Shown here in pieces: positions 10,001-20,838 of a stretch of DNA of 64,000 nt. Position 1 is the first letter of the stretch, and each line of letters opens with the position of its first letter. The notes under the pieces are model-generated. The model worked only from the letters and a program-made list of their open reading frames with translations, searched no databases and was not told where the DNA came from. Both the position numbers and the translations under genes were made by a program. This DNA comes from Dillenia suffruticosa (lineage: Eukaryota > Streptophyta > Magnoliopsida > Dilleniales > Dilleniaceae), in contig JAVTVX010000035.1 in the NCBI GenBank assembly GCA_033439265.1, forward strand, positions 20,176,001 through 20,240,000, in the 5' to 3' direction.

Positions 10001-12587
10001 CTCTCATACATATATCTATTACATATATCTAATGAGATTACTTTATTTCAAGAAAATCTCTTTCTTTATCGGTACCTACCATAATACATCTCAAAGAACT
10101 CTATCATATGCTTTTTTTATATCAATGAATACCATATGTAGATCTTTTTTGTGTATTTTATATGTTTCAATCAAATGTCTTAACAAGTGGATTGTTTCCG
10201 TGGTGGATTTTCCTGTTATAAATTCAAATTGATTTTAAGACATTTATTTTCAATTTCAATTTATGCTCTATCACTCTTTTCCATATGACTCATAAGTTTA
10301 ATTACTCTATAGTTGGAACAATTTTGTATGTTTCTTTTATACTTATATAGCGGTACAATTATACTCTTTCTCCATATTTGGAGTATTTTCTTAATTTGTC
10401 AAATTTTGTTGAAAATATCTATTAATATTATTATACCAAATTTATCCAAATATTTTCACACTTCTATAAGAATGCCAAACATTTTCACACTTCTATAAAA
10501 ATGCCATTAGATGCTATGGTTTTATTATTCTTCATTTTCTTTAAAACCTCCTTCACTTTATGGGGACGAATTTTATGTTTAAAATCTCTATTAATTTATT
10601 TTACAGATATTTCGATATTTTCTATATCTATTGTACTTTCAACATTAAAGAAATTATCAAAATAATTTGTTTAATGCTTTCTCATGTACTCTTTTATAAG
10701 TATATTAATAGAATTCACAGCATTACATAATAAGACAGTCTTCTAAAGGTTGGTTTTTATAATTTCAGGTAAACATCACAACTTGATATACAGCATGTAA
10801 GCACTGAAATACACCGAAAAAGTTGCAGGGGTTTGTAAGCCATGGTGCTTCCTTACAAGACTAGAAGTTGTCCGAATTCATGTAACATTAGATAAAATAC
10901 AGAAAACAGATCAATTTTGGGAAATGATGAAAGAAATGAAAACAAGAGCAGGGAAAAAAAAAAGAAAAAAAAAAGACAAATAACATACCACCCAATTCCT
11001 CAGAGCTGATTTCTTGATCTGCTTAGTTTCTGCAGCTCCTTCAAACAATGGAAACAAATTATCCACCTCCTCCTTCTTCATGAAACGCAACAGGTCCTCC
11101 TCATCTATGTGCCTACACCATTAAACAGGAGACAAACAAGTAGTAAGTAAAGCGGAAATTAGCTCCACAATTCAGCAAAAAACAATGACAGATACATCTC
11201 CATACTTATGTCCAGGCTTGGCAACATTTGCAAAAATCCGATAAGCAGCGGCCCTTGCTTCAATCTCACTTGTAATTTCTTCTTCTTTCTGCTCATTTCC
11301 ATCATCGTCAGCACTCTGGTAGAGTGCGCTAGAAAGAGTAGAAAGTCCTGAACTGCGAATCACTTTAACCAACCCTCTCATTGTCCAAGCAGATATCTTC
11401 TCTGGCTTCATTTTATGAAGCTTGTCCACATCAATCACATCCTCTTCTTTCCCAGTTTTTCCTTTTTTTGGATCCTTGAAACTCAACTGACCACTCCTTG
11501 AGCTACCAACATTCTCCGCCATTTCCATTAGCGGAGGCCCTGAGAGGGTCTGAAGCACATACTGATGGAAAATTGATTCCTGAATCCTATCGAAGAACCT
11601 CTGAACATGAAAAGTAGAAGCTAACAATTTTACAAACAATGTCTTTAGAAGCCACAAGACAGCCCCGAAGAGACAAGAAGCTAGACCCCTTGTGATATAA
11701 TTTAGTACTTTCGTGGCCTCCTTTGACCTATGCACACCGTTATTAAACAGAAGACCCCAAGCCAGTAGAATCAAACCCAACCAAATAACAATCTGAACAC
11801 TCCTCTTCAACCCATAAACAAAATACAGCACCTTCTTCTTAAGCAAAAAGTTCCTCTCGATCAAGAAAACCAACACATTAATAAACCACTCAGTGAACAA
11901 CCTACCACAGAAAATCACCAAAACCAACACACTCCACCTCCAAAGTTGCAGACCCCAAATCCAAGCATTAAGCAGCATATGAAAAGTTAAGGAAGAAATT
12001 AACAATCCCATTAGGCAAAAAAACAAAATCCACTCAATCAAATGTCTAATCTTTAACTTTTTACCAGTTGCTTCACTCACTTGAAGATTTGCACTTTTAT
12101 AAACCTCTTCGTCATCCACTTCTTCTCCACCTGGTGAAGCCATCAATGGAGTTTTTGGAGTAATGGGTGTGGCTTTTGGGGTTGTGGGATTGCTTTTGTT
12201 AATGGGTAAAGCCTTGTTTGGTGAATTTAGCAACTGGGTATTGATATTTTCATCAGAGACATTGGATGCAACATAGGATGGTTCTACTAGCCTTGACTTC
12301 GGCTTAGAATAAACAGACCTTACGCTTACCAAAGATTTTTGTCTAGAGGCTGAATCTGAAGCTGGGATTTTTGGAGGCTTATTTGCACTTGGGCTTGACT
12401 TTGTGATCTCTGAAGTAGGAGAACTCATGATTGGTGGGTTTGATTGAACCCTTGATCTGAGACTGTCTAGCTTTGCAGAGTTTGAATCTTTGCTTTCAAT
12501 TTTGGTCTCCGAAGTAACTTGTTCAACACTGGAAATGAGTAAAACGACGTCGTTTGATGAACCTTCATCTTTCTTGGTGGATTCCAT
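4063..12587 (-). CDS. MSL10: Mechanosensitive channel of small conductance-like protein (MSL10 type)
   Basis: Plasma-membrane MscS-like channel that opens under membrane tension. Exons on the minus strand: 12587-11206, 11112-10989, 5004-4711, 4623-4421 and 4333-4063. All have GT-AG borders and matching phases, giving 757 residues (Arabidopsis MSL10 has about 734). Residues 1-180 are a Ser/Pro/Lys-rich cytosolic tail. Four transmembrane helices lie at about 184-205, 212-243, 264-285 and 300-322; helix 5 and the pore helix 6 are in exon 3, followed by the conserved VMHPFDVGDRCVVDG. The C-terminal beta-domain ends with RRSELVLELKRIFEELNIKY. The start is the ATG at 12587; upstream in-frame codons have no ATG. 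The reading frame is intact. The oddity is the 5,984-bp third intron (5005-10988), filled with nested retroelements on the same strand. MSL9 or another close paralogue is possible. Confidence 0.9.
5540..6266 (-). mobile_element. RTE-type LINE, 3' fragment (left half of a split element)
   Basis: Decayed reverse-transcriptase C-terminal region on the minus strand, best seen at 5896-6216 with ERFRYIGSIIQNDGNINGD and IQAGWMKWRRAF, typical of plant RTE LINEs after the RT palm. The coding frame degenerates toward the left. An A/T-rich (TTTA)n-like tract at about 5461-5540 may be the microsatellite 3' tail such elements carry. The fragment ends at the copia element at 6267 and resumes at 9516. It is not functional. 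Confidence 0.75.
6267..7005 (-). repeat. Copia LTR (3' LTR by element orientation)
   Basis: 739-bp copy beginning TGTTGAAATTTGAAATG and ending TCTTCAACA. It aligns along its length with 8701-9515. The purine-rich stretch just inside it on the minus strand (CTTGAAGGGAAG, 7006-7017 reversed) fits a polypurine tract. Confidence 0.88.
8690..8700 (-). promoter_or_regulatory. Retrotransposon primer-binding site (initiator Met tRNA type)
   Basis: Directly inside the 5' LTR the minus strand reads TGGTATCAGAAC, close to the TGGTATCAGAGC that pairs with the 3' end of plant initiator methionine tRNA. It confirms the element's orientation. Confidence 0.82.
8701..9515 (-). repeat. Copia LTR (5' LTR by element orientation)
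   Basis: 815-bp partner of 6267-7005, beginning TGTTGAAATTTGAAATG and ending TCTTTAACA, followed by the AGCAC target duplication. Its last 180 bases are repeated in the tandem duplication to its right. Confidence 0.88.
9336..9894. repeat. Tandem duplication spanning the LTR/LINE junction
   Basis: Two head-to-tail units of about 280 bp: 9336-9616 and 9617-9894. Each holds the last 180 bases of the copia LTR, the junction AACAAGCACTAATACCCTT, and about 95 bases of the LINE up to TTTCATCTAT. The second LTR piece lacks its first 630 bases, so it is not a solo LTR. The duplication arose after the copia insertion because it contains its junction. Confidence 0.85.
9516..10740 (-). mobile_element. 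RTE-type LINE, reverse-transcriptase fragment (right half)
   Basis: Minus-strand RT remnants with stops: a stretch reading DLHMVFIDIKKAYDRVL (about 10095-10145), preceded by a helix-like ETIHLLRHLIETYK, and RYMLLADDIVLDE with the catalytic ADD motif (about 9815-9850). Together with 5540-6266 it is one LINE cut by the copia insertion. The outer border near 10740 is approximate. Confidence 0.75.
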
Positions 12588-13255
12588 TGAAAAAACTCCA
12601 AATTTCAAAAACCCCACTTGATTTTTTTCACCCAAAAACGTGTTTTTGAAGACTATAACACTGCATTTTGAGGAGCTAACGATCGAATATCCCTTTTAGC
12701 TCTGTGTGAAAAAGGGGAAAGATAAACTAGACTTTAAACAAATTTGAGAGTTCGAAGTTTTTGGTTTGTTTCAATTCATCTGGAATTGTGAAATTCATTG
12801 AATGGAATGTGCTGTTTAGACAACTAGTTGCAGAAAAATGAAATTTCTACTTGAGAGATAGAGAGAGAGAGAGATTTTTGACTAGTGGGTTTTTGTTTTT
12901 GGCTCGCAATAAACGTTTTTTAAATACAGAAGCAAGCGGGACGTTCTTTTTTGTTGATGATAATGCCCATCATTAAACCAAGATGTAGATGGTTAGGTCT
13001 TAAAAAGTTTTTATACCAGCTGGAGGGTATTATGGTCAAGAAAGTTGTGTCCAGTGCTGAACAGAGAGGACGACAGTGGCTGAGTTGGACTTTAATGGCT
13101 TGTGGGAGTCCTATCCGACGGTCAGCGGAGCTGTTCAGCTCGGACCCGCCCACAGTTGACCTCAACATGCGACTTGGTGATTTTTTTTTTATTTTTTTCC
13201 ATTTTAATTTATTTATAAAACTCACAAAATCATTGTAATATCTCATGTACCATAC

Positions 13256-13288
<33 letters not shown>

Positions 13289-13807
13289 TATTAAGAGTTA
13301 ATTTTAAATCATCAATTTAATGAGAATTTTACTTATATTTATTTTTTAAAAAAGATTAATTTTTAATTTATTCAGGATTTCTAAATTTTCTTATTATCGA
13401 ACTAATAAAGAATTAACAAAACCTTAATAATATAATAATAATATAATAAGAAGATAGCATTTAAAATTTAAAATTTAAAATCAAGGGAGAAGGTTTGATA
13501 CCACAAAACTTGGATTAATGCTATATTTGTTGGCACCTTAGTCCTTTGTCTCCTCACTTTTCTTCACTCTACTGTGCATCAGTATGCTTAATTTGTACGT
13601 AAGATATTAATTCACGATGGGAACTATTCTCTCCCTTTCAATCTCTTATGCATCGTTCGATAAATTCTAGGTCCAACAGAGCACCCAAATCAATGATTGT
13701 TTGTTAGATATCACTAATCAGCCACGTCGGAAGGTCATTTACGTCACTTTCCTCCCCTACAAAAACGAATTTCCTAAATGTTGTTAAATAATTTTGTTAT
13801 TAGCAAA

Positions 13808-14182
13808 TTGTTAGAATTAATCTATAATTTTATTTTTAAAAATAAATTGATTACATAATTTTTAAAATAAATTTAAAAGTTAAAATTAAAGAGTAAGAGA
13901 GGATATAAACTTAAATGAATTTATGAGATGAATATATTTGAAATTTCATATATTTCAGATGAGGATATAATGTAAAAAATAAATAAATAAACATATTTCT
14001 TAAAATATTGGAGTATAAAAAATGAGAAGAAACAAAAACTTCTCTCAAATTTTTTTTTTTAAAAATTACTTTTTAAATTTTTATTTATAAAAAAATTACT
14101 TTTAAGGAAAAAAAAAAATCTGTTCGGTAATATTTCTCCTTCTAAGAAAAAAAACCGAAAAAAACCTCTAACAAACGAGCAC
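13808..14182. mobile_element. MITE, TA-rich Tourist-like family (copy 1, left end not clear)
   Basis: It aligns over most of its length with the element at 36628-37093: both share a central stretch around TATATTTGAAATTTCATATATTTC, followed by a run of long A and T tracts. The right end AACAAACGAGCAC matches the other copy's AAACGGGCAC terminus. A matching left terminus was not found, so this copy is probably truncated. Confidence 0.55.
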
Positions 14183-14668
14183 TCAATCTCCACAAGCACA
14201 AAATAAATAAATAAATAAATAAATGAAGAAGTGATACATTTGATCCATTCAGCATAGAAACCTTAGATTTCAAAAATTTTTATTAAAATAAAACTGAATT
14301 CTGCATGAAATTTATAGCATTATATATCAAATAATATACGATTGAAATACCACCAACAAACACTCAACCTAGTAAGTAAGAATATTATATCATTTAATTA
14401 AAATTTTAATTTAAAACTTGAGAATAAAAAAAATTATATTAAGAAAATTTTGCTAAATTAGACTTGATAATACTCGAAACGGATTAATCAAAATATATCT
14501 CTAAATATCGATGGATTATTAAAAAAAAAAAAACAATTGAACTACCAACAGAAATTTGTCCAAAGTGCTCCCATTTACTAAAAAATTAAGGAAAATGTAA
14601 ATATCGACGAAAATTAGAGTCATGAGTAGGATGGAAGGTGCAAGTTTTGAGTCAGATATAATAAGGAA

Positions 14669-14703
14669 GTGGCGGTGGCGGTGGCGGTGGCGGTGGCGGT
14701 GGC
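14669..14703. repeat. GGTGGC hexanucleotide microsatellite
   Basis: About six tandem copies of GGTGGC in otherwise AT-rich DNA. The frames are open through it only because of the repeat, and no gene context supports translation. Confidence 0.85.
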
Positions 14704-16413
14704 ACAACCTGTTTGACCAAAACAAAGTTTGTAATTTTACATGCTAAAGTTAAAAGGCTAGAATGGGTAAGGGCTTGTTATGCCTTGTCTTGATTCAGAC
14801 GATATAAAAAGAAAAATGAAAAAGAAAGGGATATGAAATTCAACTCCAAGAGCACCAAAATTGCTAATCACATTTACAACGTTATTGTCTAAATCTATTT
14901 CTAAGAGTAATCATTAAGATTGATCGGAGGCTGAGATAATCTTGCTCTGTTACGGTGGGGGTTCCCTTTTTGGGTCCTCCAAATGTATGCTATAATGGTG
15001 CCGTAAGACCCGGCATGTCAATTTGTTGCTTAATTAATTTAGTTTGAATATTATGAAATTCAATTTATAAATGAACTCTTTCGATATCTATCAAAATTGA
15101 TGATTAAAAGAGTTTAAAATGGATTAGATCATTTAAATTCCTTTCGAGTTTCTCAATTAATTTAATTTTAATATTATGAAATCTAATTTATAAGTGAATT
15201 CTTTTAATATTTTTTTTTTAATTTTTAAATCAGAATTTAAGATTTTGATTAAAAAATTTTAATATCCTACCGTTAGACCACAAGTAATCGGTTCTTCTAT
15301 GACTTTTGTTGCTCTACCTTGGAGTTTTGATGTTCTTTATATATATATCTATTAATTATTTTCTTTTATTTCTTTTGTGCACGAGGCATGGAATTGGATT
15401 GTAATTTTCTGTGTGATAACCTATGTTTTAACCATGTTAAAGCATTTTTTAAAATTAAAATTATTTTTTAATATAAGAATTACTAATATGGTGATAATTT
15501 ATTTTTTAAAATTTTTATTTATAATATTTCATATCTTTTATTAAAAAAAATTATATTTTTGTTAAAAATATAACATATAAAATAAAAATAAAATAGAAGT
15601 TGAAGGAAGTGGAGAATTCCAAATGCTACCTAAATAAATATGATTATAAGGCATTATCAATATATATTTTTATTATGAAAGACAATGTTGTTGCATAATT
15701 AAATCTTGAATTCATGTAGCTTCCCCAGCGGTTCCTCCTCCTCCTCCTCCTCCTCCTGATGTTAACATGATTGATACATCGTCCCATCCTCAACACCTAA
15801 AGACAACAGTAAAAAAAACAAATGAACAAAGCTAAATTCGGCCTTTTTTTTTTTTTTTTGGAATAAAAAGATACAATCGTGATTGAATATGAAAAAGGAG
15901 GATAAAAGTAACGAGATTCTACTGTTTGAGTTATCCTGATGGACCTAGCATTGTCCATTTGTATTTGAAAAAAAAATTAATTTTTATCAAGATATTTTTT
16001 AGGAGCAATTTGGTATATTCTAAAATTGATAAATAATAAATTGTTAATCAAAATATTATTAACAATAGTACTATCAGAGAAAAATGCTTTATAATTCGAT
16101 GACTATGATCCCAGCATTGTACCATCTAGTGATTGTACATACCTTTGTCTTCACTCTCCTCCATACTCATATGATTCATAGTCTAGCTAATGGACTGTAA
16201 TGAAAATCTCCAAAAGCAAAATTCCATGACAACTACGGCTTAGTCTAAAAAATTTAACCGTTTGTACTTAAACTAAAACAAATTACATAGAAAGGATGCC
16301 GTTAATATCATATATCTTCATATGTACAATACAAAATAGTCACTTACAACCTCATTCTTATTCCTTGGGACACTTTTTCATACCTTTTTCCTCTCCGAGA
16401 AGAAAAATCTGTC

Positions 16414-16923
16414 ATGGGTGATGTTCCTGCCGGAGCGTCCTTAATTCCTCCACCACCCCCTCATGAGAAATCACACTTGCTGTTACTATACTATGGCCTT
16501 GCAGTCGTTGTAACAGCAACTACTGCGTTAGCAATTTGCAACATTGTAGTCATACGGTGCACCACAGATCCAGACCAGCAAAACCGGCTCGAACCCACTT
16601 TAGATCAAAGGCTTGAGAGGTCAGATCAGCAGAGTTCGGAGTCAGGTTTTAGGTACAAGAAAGAGGGGTCGATGAGTGAAGTTGGAGATCACGAACATGA
16701 TTGTGCAATTTGTATATCTGTATATGAAGATGGGGATGAGGTTAGGCAGCTTCAGAGGTGTCAGCATACTTTTCATGCTCCTTGTATAGATATGTGGCTC
16801 CGGTCTCACACTGATTGCCCACTCTGTCGAGCACCAGCCATTGCCTTTGGTGCTCGGACTCTGCAAAAAGTTCAAGCTGAGAATTCTAGAGAAGCATTTT
16901 TAGATTCAGCCGTCTCTGTTTAA
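16414..16923 (+). CDS. RING-H2 finger protein, ATL-like E3 ubiquitin ligase
   Basis: Intronless, 169 residues, as is usual for the ATL family. After a short Pro-rich start there is one transmembrane helix (about residues 21-47), a linker, and a RING-H2 domain with C97, C100, C116, H118, H121, C124, C135 and C138 (spacing C-x2-C-x15-C-x1-H-x2-H-x2-C-x10-C-x2-C) and the conserved Trp three residues after C124 used for E2 contact. Such proteins are membrane-anchored E3 ligases that pass ubiquitin from an E2 to substrates; the substrate cannot be told from the sequence. The GLD motif typical of core ATLs is not evident, so the exact subfamily is open. It is convergent with VPS2.1. Confidence 0.88.
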   Translation: MGDVPAGASLIPPPPPHEKSHLLLLYYGLAVVVTATTALAICNIVVIRCTTDPDQQNRLEPTLDQRLERSDQQSSESGFRYKKEGSMSEVGDHEHDCAICISVYEDGDEVRQLQRCQHTFHAPCIDMWLRSHTDCPLCRAPAIAFGARTLQKVQAENSREAFLDSAVSV

Positions 16924-17528
16924 TTTCTTGATCCCTTTTTTTAGGTATTTTTCATTTACAGGGAGATCCGAGTTGAAAATTTATTGTTAACCCTATATTT
17001 ATTCTCCTAGGAGAGAGAGAGAGAGAGAGAGAGGGACTCATTGGAAGAATGAGTCTAGAGGAATTATGTTGTATAATGGAGAATAGCTTTGTCTTTTTTT
17101 TGTTTCTTTATGCTTCTGTTCTCATGAAATCTTTTTTCTGGTCAATCTCAAAATACTCTTAAGGAACAGGTGGTCTGTTTTATTTTGGAGAGCGGACACA
17201 GTTGATAAGGCGAACATGTCAACTGGAATAGAGTTCCTAGGCCTTTTGACATCAGATCTTGCCTTCAATAGAATTAAAGCCTACAGCCCTGTCAGTGTAG
17301 ATCTAGACATGGCCTTCACATCAGAGCACCATCCCTGGATATCTCAATCTTCAAAGAGAAGCTTAAAACCAGCATTTTGCTTCTCACATAATCCAATCCT
17401 CTTTTATTTATACAAATATTTGACATAGAAAACCTCAGTCAAATGAATCTGGCATGGTTTCAAGATATATTACACAGTCAAATGATCAATCACTCCATAA
17501 TGAGCTATAAGTTCTACTTTCAAGCAAC
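16924..17528. other. Convergent 3' region, RING gene and VPS2.1
   Basis: Probable 3'UTRs of the two flanking genes, with a (GA)n tract at about 17011-17033. The open frame near 17216 has no family match and is read as chance. Confidence 0.45.
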
Positions 17529-20500
17529 TTACATTTTCCTTAAATTATCCAATCTAGCCTGTAAATCATCATCTATTCCACCACCCTCATTTCCCATTGC
17601 TTCTGCTTGTGGAACTTTAGTCTTTGCAGCTGGTGCAGCTACAGCACCTGAGGGTGCATTCACAAGCTGCATTGGAGCAAACGCAGTGTTAGTGTTGTTA
17701 AAAAAAAGACGATTTCTAGTTTAAAGAATGTTGTTATTTACGCAAGATTGTCATATAAGCTGAGAAGATAAGAATGAAAATTACCTGGTTGTTCATGTCA
17801 ATTCCGATCTCATCAAGGACCTGGTTGACTAGTTCTTCTGTTTCCTCCTCTTCCTCATCCCCTTCCAAGGCATCATCAATGGCATCTCCCATCACCTCCA
17901 TAGTCATTTCCATCTTCTCATTCTGCCTCTCAAATTCTTGCATTATTTTTTGCAGGGAGGGCAAATTCATCTGTCTGTTCATCTGGCCCATGGCCTTGGT
18001 CACACCTTTCATTGCCTCACCCATTGCTTGTGTTGATTTCAGTGTCTGTATAGTGAAAAATTAATTAAATCAGTCAGTTCATATATTTTTTTAAGTGAGG
18101 AACCTCAATCGTACACGTAATTATACTATCTCGGTCCTACTACCATCTTAAAGAATTCTAATCACCCACATAAGACATGATTAAATCTGGGAGATTTAGG
18201 AGAACATCTATGCAAAATATGAGGAAAGTAAATAAAATAAATCAAGAGGTAAATAGCAATGAAGGGATGGTATCCAAATGTCCAATAAGATCTGTGACTT
18301 GGCAAGACAGTAAACTGAGTTTCACTACCTAATCAATGAAGCAAAAGAGAAGACTTCATGGGTTTGAGGAAGCAATTTCAGTTAAAAGTGCACAATACCA
18401 TATCTCCACCTTTATTATCTAAACATAAATGTGTTGAACACCCACATTTTAACTTGCTTCCTTTGTCTATCCAAAGTGCCAGCCAAAACATAATCTACAG
18501 TTGCTGCCAACAACTTCTGAAATTGGTGTTAAAAAAAAAAGGTTTAAAGGTCTCTAATTGCATATTCTTTTGGATAAGTGTTTATGCAACCGACAAATAC
18601 CCTCTGAAATCAAGCCCCCACAGTTCATATACCACAAAGAGACCTTTAAGTTTAGTTATCAAAGGTTTCAGCCACACTTCAAGCAGTACCATCCAAACCA
18701 TACTAGAAAGGCATTCAAACTAAATTGATATGAAAGTACGGAACAATGTTAAGATACAACATAATGCACGTGACAAAATTAAACTTATACCCAGAATAAA
18801 AATGTAACATACCTGAATTCTAAGGGCCACACCCTGGAGTTGTGATTTGAGCTTGTAAAATTTTTCAATCTGATGTCTTGTTCTGATGAGGTCCTTTGCC
18901 ATTACTCTCACAGCCCCCTGGAACAGTCAAGAACCACGGAAGAACTTATTCAATTTAGTCATGAATATCACAATTATGTTCCACAATATGCTACAAACAT
19001 ATGAAATGTTCAGAATATTTAGTTCAAAGCATAACATTATGAAGCATGGATATGAATCCAAATATGGTGGCATGGACAAGTTATAAGTCAGAATATGTTT
19101 TTATCATTGCATCTAAAAACCATGTCAAAAGCAAACACAACACAACCAAGATCATTTCTAGAACATTGGTGCAATATACTTCCAAAGCATAGTGCTCCAT
19201 TATGAGCAATTGCGCATGGGTACATTAGCAGCAGTGTTGACTAGCCAGTTCAACTAGGAACGATTATATAGTCCGGTTCGGCTTTCGTTAAACCAGATGA
19301 AATCAAACTCGATCAAAACCGTTTAAATCCGGTCAAAACCTGTAAAACTGGTGAACCGTTCAAACTGATTCAACTGGTTTTTCATTGCAGCCAATGTTTT
19401 TCACATGTTGCTGATACAAATTCTTTTTTTTTTTCATAAAAATATATGAATTTTATTTTATTTTAAAATATATAATATATAAATTATATATATATGATAT
19501 CATGGTGATGTCATCCGATTCATAAAACGATCCGATCAGTCCGATCAGTCCAATCAATGAACCAATAAACCGGTACATTGGCCGAGTTATTTATTGGTTC
19601 GGTTTTAAAACAGTGATTAGCAAGATTTTTCATACAAAAGAAGAAACATATACACTTTAAGACTACGTGGGCATGTGCATGCCTGAAGAGTGCATGCAAT
19701 GTGAAGATTAGAGATGCAAAAATTATTATATAAAAGAAAAAAATGAGAAAGTGTACAGACCATCTGCCCTTGCTTGGCACTTTTCTTTATCTCTACGATT
19801 AGTTTCTTCTCTTGCGCTTGTAAACCTTGTCTCTCCCGCTCTATTTCTCGAATAGACTTGTCCAGCATCCTTTTATGCTCCCGCAATACTTCTGTAAGTC
19901 AAAGAAAGCATATGAATTAAAAAAAAAAGAAATTAAAGACTCTAAAAATATCACCAATTTCTAACTACACACCTATTCAAACCAACTTACAGGTGATGTA
20001 TACATCCCGCAAAAAACATGAATTTTCACAATCCCTCAATCTGTAAGTCTAAGCTACACACAGTTTTCGCTGTGTAAAACCAAGTCAGACATCCCTATAC
20101 CTAGCAGCTGTCTTCATATTGTCATGAGCCCAAAATAAGAATCCAATAACCTCAAAGCATTTGATCACATACTGTAAAGGACACCCTGAAATTACGAGAA
20201 TTTTGCGTCTGATTGAGACAAATTCTTCCTTTGAAATATCTACCAAAAAAAAAAAATGTAGCACACTAACACAGACCCTTTCCCAAATTGTCACAAAACA
20301 TGAAACTTTTTTGGGCTTAGGATTTTTCTGGAAGGGGAAATGTAAGATCAAAATGGGTATTGGCAATTGATGAGATAATTTAGATCCAACTAAAAGACTT
20401 CGGCTTAAAACAATTGCTCTCTAAAAAAACAAAAGAGTCATCTTCGATGTTTGACAAAATTTGAAAACCTAATCTATAAATTCTTCATCAGCAGAATCGA

Positions 20501-20780
20501 TTGATAAGATAAAGTCCCAATAAAGAAAAACAAAACCACATCAAAACCCTAAATAAAAGTAGAATTTGATTGAGAGATTGCGTTTGACTAATCATCAGGG
20601 CCAAAAAATGATCCCGTGTCAAATCTAAACTGATCCTCGCAGAATATCAGTCAGATGAACATCAAAAATAGTAAACATATTCATATCGAACTAAACCCCT
20701 CAAATAAAAAAAAAAAGAATTAAGAGAGAGAAAGAAATGAAACCTGCGGGAGTTTTCTTTTTTCCGAAGATGAAACTCAT
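17529..20780 (-). CDS. VPS2.1: ESCRT-III subunit VPS2.1 (CHMP2A-like), Snf7 family
   Basis: Core ESCRT-III component that polymerises on endosomal membranes and recruits VPS4 to sort cargo into multivesicular bodies. Exons on the minus strand: 20780-20744, 19891-19761, 18917-18813, 18045-17785 and 17666-17529. All have GT-AG borders with consistent phases, giving 223 residues (Arabidopsis VPS2.1 has 225). It starts MSFIFGKKKTPAE, followed by the basic helix 1 (RMLDKSIREIERERQG), helix 2 (KDLIRTRHQIEKFYKLKSQ) and the acidic helix region with EEEEETEELVNQVLDEIG. It ends in the MIT-interacting motif DLQARLDNLRKM that binds VPS4. Intron 2 (18918-19760) holds a hAT-type MITE. A TC/GA microsatellite lies just upstream of the start codon. 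Confidence 0.95.
19232..19615. mobile_element. hAT-type MITE (copy 1) in VPS2.1 intron 2
   Basis: 384-bp element with ends CAGTGTTGAC and AAAACAGTG (reverse complement CACTGTTTT). It is flanked by 8-bp duplications ATTAGCAG (19224-19231) and ATTAGCAA (19616-19623), which differ at one base. An 8-bp duplication with CAGTG-type termini is characteristic of hAT transposons. The interior has no coding capacity, and a second copy lies at 43445-43835. Confidence 0.78.
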
Positions 20781-20799
20781 ATTCGCTAAAACAATCTGA

Positions 20800-20802
<3 letters not shown>

Positions 20803-20835
<33 letters not shown>
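20803..20835. repeat. (TC)n microsatellite in the VPS2.1 5' leader
   Basis: Uninterrupted CT/TC repeat, (GA)n in the sense of VPS2.1, 23 bases upstream of its ATG. Confidence 0.9.

Positions 20836-20838
<3 letters not shown>

Larger units (their letters stand above)
12588..16413. other. Intergenic, MSL promoter to RING gene; AT-rich
   Basis: 12588-12960 is the likely MSL 5'UTR and promoter, with a (GA)n tract at about 12856-12873. The rest is very AT-rich, with (TA)n at about 13261-13288, a MITE at 13808-14182, a GGTGGC repeat at 14669-14703, an imperfect direct repeat of about 110 bp (15026-15130 and 15148-15250) and a CTC repeat at about 15732-15757. No supported gene. Confidence 0.5.

Noticed and set aside
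12951..13238. 95-codon plus-strand frame upstream of MSL
   Set aside because: No recognisable domain; it lies in the probable MSL promoter region and runs into a poly-T tract.
17774..18064. Plus-strand Ser-rich frame over VPS2.1 exon 4
   Set aside because: It is the antisense of the acidic EEEEE-coding exon, which yields a Ser run by chance.
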